From contig JADCFN010000023.1 of assembly GCA_020249505.1 (NCBI GenBank), positions 1 to 64,000 of the forward strand: a stretch of 64,000 nucleotides of DNA, read 5' to 3'. Numbering within the stretch: position 1 is the stretch's first letter; each line of letters opens with the position of its first letter. The notes below the pieces were generated by a model that saw only the letters and a program-made list of their open reading frames with translations, did not search any database and was not told the DNA's origin. Origin of the DNA: Roseomonas sp. GTDB lineage: Bacteria > Pseudomonadota > Alphaproteobacteria > Acetobacterales > Acetobacteraceae. Shown here one piece after another: positions 60,770 to 64,000 of this stretch. Made by a program: the position numbers and the translations under genes.

Positions 60770-62821
60770 TCACGCCCTTTCGATAATCAGATTACCAAAG
60801 CGGTCCACCCGCGCCACCAGGCCAGGGTCCACCACCACGGTTGCATCAGGTTGTTCCAGAATGGCGGGGCCAGGAATTTCAGCGCCTACCGGTAGTTCAA
60901 GCCGCGCGAAAACGCGTGCCTCATGCCAAGCGCCATCGAACCAAACCTGCCGCGCGCCGCGCGCTGCTGTTTCAAGGCTTGCGTCGGCCTGAGGCGCGAG
61001 TGCCGCCAGATCAGATGCCGGGCGCCGGCCAATCGCAGCACTGCGGAGCGAGACGATCCTGACCGGCAATCCCGGCAGCAAGCGGCTGAAGGCGCGTTGA
61101 TAGGCGGCTTCAAAAGCCTTGCGCACAATATCACGCGTCACGCCCGTGCTATTGCCTGCCACGGTCACGGGCAAAGGCACGGCAACGGTATGAGTCTGTC
61201 CCGCGTAATGCATATCAAGCGTAAACAGGGTTTCAATCGCCTCCACCGGCAGGCCGGCATCGCGCACCACTGCCACCGCAGCACTTGCTTCGCGCACCAG
61301 ATGCGCATCCAGCGCGGCGGGATCGAGACTGTCCAAATCCAGATTGAGCGTGCGCACCTGATCATGCCGCACATCGGCGATGATGCAGCCAAGTGCTGAG
61401 GTAACCCCCGGAAAGCGCGGCACCAAAGCGGCCTTCAAGCCTACCTCAGTCAGCAGCGCACCAACATGCAAGGCGCCACCGCCACCGAAGGGAAGCGCCA
61501 CGAAACGCGCGGGATCAAGCCCGCGTTCGATGGAAACAAGCCTGATGGCACCAGCCATCTTCGCATTGGCGACGCGCAGAATGGCCTCTGCTGCCGCCAT
61601 GGCATCCAGCCCCAAAGGCACGCCGACATGCTGTTCAATCGCGGCCTTTGCGGCATCCACATCCAGACTGGCCAGCGCGCCACCAATTGGCCGCGCGGCA
61701 TTGATCCGTCCCAACACAAGATTCGCATCCGTCAGTGTCGGGCGATCATTGCCCTGGCCGTAACAGACCGGGCCAGGCCGGCTGCCCGCGCTTTCCGGAC
61801 CCACTTGCAGCAAGCCACCGCGATCCACCGCCGCGATGGAACCGCCGCCCGCACCGATGGTGGTGATTTCAATCATCGGGGATCGGATGACCAGGCCAAA
61901 GTCAATCGTCGCCTGCGCGGCCAGGGCCATTTGCCCATTGGCAATCAAAGACACATCAAAGGAAGTGCCACCCAGATCGCAGGTGATCACATGGCTGAAG
62001 CCGGCAGCCTTGGCGATGGCGCCCGCCGCAATTACCCCCGCCGCCGGGCCAGAAAGCGCCGTACGCGCCGGGAAGCGCCGTGCCGTTGCGGTGGACATGA
62101 TCCCGCCATTGGACTGCACAATATGAAACCGTCCACCGAAACCTTCCTGCGCAAGAGCGCCTTCCAGCTTGCCGAGATAACCCGCGACCAAAGGCTGCAA
62201 ATAGGCATTGAGCGCCGTGGTCGAAGCCCGCTCAAACTCACGGATTTCCGGCAGGATTTCGGAAGAAACCGAAACATGCGGATTGGGCCAAATGCGCCGC
62301 ACCGCTTCCGCCGCCGCTTGTTCATTGGCAGGATTGGCATAGGCATTGATGAAAATAACCGCGCAGGCTTCCGCACCGGCGGTCAGCAATTGCCGCGCCG
62401 CAGCCTCCACCGCCGCGATATCTACCGGCATGTGGATGCTGCCGTCAGCGAGGCAGCGTTCCGGCACTTCCAAGCGCAGATCACGGTCCGCTATTGGTTG
62501 GAAATTACCCCAAAGCCCCCAGGTGTGGCGCCGATCACGCCGGCGCATTTCCAGCACATCGCGAAAGCCCGCGGTTGTGATCACGCCAAGCTTCGAGCCT
62601 TTTCGTTCCAGCAGCGCATTGGTGCCAACCGTCGTGCCATGCACCACCGCCGCCATGCCGGCAGCACCGCCAAGCGCGCGCAAGCCCGCGAGAAAACCAG
62701 AAGCCTCATCACCACGCTGGCTTGGCACTTTCGCAGTCTGAAAACGGCCTGTCGCTGGATCAAACAGAAACAGATCAGTGAAGGTACCACCAACATCAAC
62801 GCCAACAATCGCGCCTCTCAT
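60770..62821 (-). CDS. hyuA: Hydantoinase/oxoprolinase family protein, A subunit
   Basis: A 683-residue HyuA-type ATPase-dependent hydrolase subunit. The N-terminal GVDVGGTFTDLFL (residues 7-19), HGTTVGTNALLERKG and CDLGGTSFDVSLI with GAGGGSIA are the actin-like phosphate motifs of the family. It works with HyuB on hydantoins, 5-oxoproline or N-methylhydantoin-type rings. It overlaps hyuB upstream by 4 nt, showing operon organisation. The specific substrate is not clear from sequence. Confidence 0.92.
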   Translation of the reverse strand: MRGAIVGVDVGGTFTDLFLFDPATGRFQTAKVPSQRGDEASGFLAGLRALGGAAGMAAVVHGTTVGTNALLERKGSKLGVITTAGFRDVLEMRRRDRRHTWGLWGNFQPIADRDLRLEVPERCLADGSIHMPVDIAAVEAAARQLLTAGAEACAVIFINAYANPANEQAAAEAVRRIWPNPHVSVSSEILPEIREFERASTTALNAYLQPLVAGYLGKLEGALAQEGFGGRFHIVQSNGGIMSTATARRFPARTALSGPAAGVIAAGAIAKAAGFSHVITCDLGGTSFDVSLIANGQMALAAQATIDFGLVIRSPMIEITTIGAGGGSIAAVDRGGLLQVGPESAGSRPGPVCYGQGNDRPTLTDANLVLGRINAARPIGGALASLDVDAAKAAIEQHVGVPLGLDAMAAAEAILRVANAKMAGAIRLVSIERGLDPARFVALPFGGGGALHVGALLTEVGLKAALVPRFPGVTSALGCIIADVRHDQVRTLNLDLDSLDPAALDAHLVREASAAVAVVRDAGLPVEAIETLFTLDMHYAGQTHTVAVPLPVTVAGNSTGVTRDIVRKAFEAAYQRAFSRLLPGLPVRIVSLRSAAIGRRPASDLAALAPQADASLETAARGARQVWFDGAWHEARVFARLELPVGAEIPGPAILEQPDATVVVDPGLVARVDRFGNLIIERA

Positions 62822-64000
62822 GATGCGCGCTTTCCATAATCGCGCGCGGCGGCTTCGGCGCTGACGTAACCCAAGCGAATATCACGCGCGATGGCGTGCA
62901 AGGGCCGCGCGGCGGGATCGCCGCAACCGCCACCGCCTGGGCTTTCCAACCGCACGCGTTCACCTTGGCCGATGGAAACGCCGACAATCTTGCTCGCCAT
63001 CGGCGGTGTCTCACCCGCGCTGCCCCAGGTGAAGCGATTAAGCGCGCCATCAGCGCCGCCCGCCACACCAAAGGGCGCGAAACGCCCGCGTTCACCGAGC
63101 AAAGCCACTTCCGTGCGCCCCGGGGCAAGCGCCTCAATCTCATACACCGCGCCAACGCCGCCGCGATGTTCGCCAGCACCACCGCTATCGGGGCGAAGCG
63201 CCCATTGCGTGAACATCACCGGATAGGCGGCTTCCAGAATCTCCACCGGTGGAATCGTCGCTGTTGAGATCGGGTTATTCGCGTGATGCAAGCCATCAGA
63301 GGCAGGGTTGCCGCCAAGCCCGCCACCGAAGAAGGAAAACATCACCCAGCGCGTGCCATTTTCCCGCTGGCCAGACAGCGCCAGCGCATTGATGGTGCCG
63401 AAGGGCGCGGCGGTGGCGGTGGCAGGGCGCGCCTGGCCGAGCGCGCCGAAAATCACGCCAATCAGGCGCAGGATGGTTTCAGTGTAACCGGCGACGGGTC
63501 TCGGTGCCTCCGCGCCGAGCAAAGTGCTGGGTGGTGCGATGACTTCCACCGGCCGCAACACCCCCGCATTGGCCGGCACATCGGGGAAAGCGTGCTTAAG
63601 CGCGACATAACAGGCCGCCACGGTGGTCGCGACCGAGATATTGAGCGGCCCGGCACAGGGCGGTGAGGATCGCGACATATCCAAAATCAGCCGATCACCT
63701 TCAATCGTCAGATCAAGCGCAATGCGCAGCGCCTCATCCTTCACGCCATCATTATCCAGGAAATCATCAAAGCTATAGCGGCCATCAGGCAGTGCCGCGA
63801 TTTCCGCGCGCATCAGCGCTTCCGCGCGATCGGCCAATTGCGCGAAGGCGGCGGCAATGCGCGCGTCGCCGTAATCATCCAGCAATTCAATCAGCCGCTT
63901 TTCGCCAAGGTCGAGCGCGTTCAGCTGCCCATTCAAATCACCCCAATTGGATTGCGGCACGCGCGAATTGGCCGCCAGAATATCAAGAATATCCTGCTGC
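62818..64000 (-). CDS. hyuB: Hydantoinase B family protein, 5' end outside window
   Basis: The open frame runs off the right edge, so about 394 C-terminal residues are seen. Family blocks are NSRVPQSNWGDLNGQLNA, RYSFDDFLDNDG, SSPPCAGPLNIS, GVLRPVEVIAPPSTLLGAEAPRPVAGY and the C-terminal SPGGGGCGDPAARP. It is the first visible gene of the minus-strand operon and overlaps hyuA by 4 nt. A GTG at 63960 is only an internal codon, not the start, because the frame is conserved upstream of it. Confidence 0.9.
   Translation of the reverse strand, partial: QQDILDILAANSRVPQSNWGDLNGQLNALDLGEKRLIELLDDYGDARIAAAFAQLADRAEALMRAEIAALPDGRYSFDDFLDNDGVKDEALRIALDLTIEGDRLILDMSRSSPPCAGPLNISVATTVAACYVALKHAFPDVPANAGVLRPVEVIAPPSTLLGAEAPRPVAGYTETILRLIGVIFGALGQARPATATAAPFGTINALALSGQRENGTRWVMFSFFGGGLGGNPASDGLHHANNPISTATIPPVEILEAAYPVMFTQWALRPDSGGAGEHRGGVGAVYEIEALAPGRTEVALLGERGRFAPFGVAGGADGALNRFTWGSAGETPPMASKIVGVSIGQGERVRLESPGGGGCGDPAARPLHAIARDIRLGYVSAEAAARDYGKRAS

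Overview
The window looks like chromosomal DNA of a GC-rich alphaproteobacterium, most likely Rhodospirillales/Acetobacteraceae (a Roseomonas-like organism). This is inferred from the PHA cluster with PhaR, the hemD/HemX/HemY arrangement, the tandem Tat-type substrate-binding proteins and the gene content; no rRNA or marker gene is present to settle it. No tRNA, rRNA, CRISPR array or prophage was seen. The only mobile element is an ISAs1-type transposase at the left edge.

Layout. 1-1.2 kb: ISAs1-like insertion sequence. 1.3-5.8 kb (minus): a complete branched-chain amino acid type ABC importer (livG-F-H-M and a binding protein). 6.0-9.6 kb (plus): a ribokinase-family sugar kinase, then a tightly overlapping trio of two amidohydrolases and a Rieske ferredoxin. 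9.6-10.2 kb: a long spacer with no clear gene. 10.2-13.4 kb: a two-component phosphorelay (hybrid histidine kinase, Hpt module, response regulator) in which one in-frame stop separates kinase and Hpt. 13.4-15.7 kb: AI-2E-type permease and tartrate/isopropylmalate dehydrogenase. 15.8-19.7 kb: polyhydroxyalkanoate (PHA) region with thiolase, a PhaC-like Cys hydrolase, an overlapping small coiled-coil protein and the divergent PhaR, then an XRE regulator. 19.8-22.0 kb: xseA and an M23 peptidase.

22.1-34.3 kb (plus) is the most unusual part: seven closely packed genes encoding SrfB (actin/Hsp70-like ATPase), SrfC (P-loop protein), a single-pass Sel1-type protein, an exported vWA protein, a LolD/TagT-like ATPase, a FtsX/TagS-like permease and a TagR-like formylglycine-generating-enzyme homologue without active-site cysteines. 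The last four resemble the TagT-TagS-TagR-PpkA envelope-sensing branch of type VI secretion, but there is no kinase and no T6SS gene here. A frameshifted outer-membrane-like gene follows.

35.4-41.1 kb: rlmJ and gpsA, then a three-gene operon of a membrane sensor, a sensor-HAMP-like-MFS fusion and a solitary ABC binding protein. 41.2-45.4 kb: a structured intergenic repeat, a glycosyltransferase-like gene, and hemD with HemX- and HemY-like genes. 45.5-51.3 kb: RraA-family aldolase, then the ligase-associated repair genes (exonuclease, Lhr-type helicase, PdeM) without the ligase, and a DUF169 protein. 51.4-57.7 kb: SDR, malate synthase G, gamma-glutamyltransferase and a peptide-type binding protein. 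57.8-64 kb (minus): hyuB (cut by the window end), hyuA, an isochorismatase-fold protein and an orphan molybdopterin-binding subunit, probably one catabolic operon.
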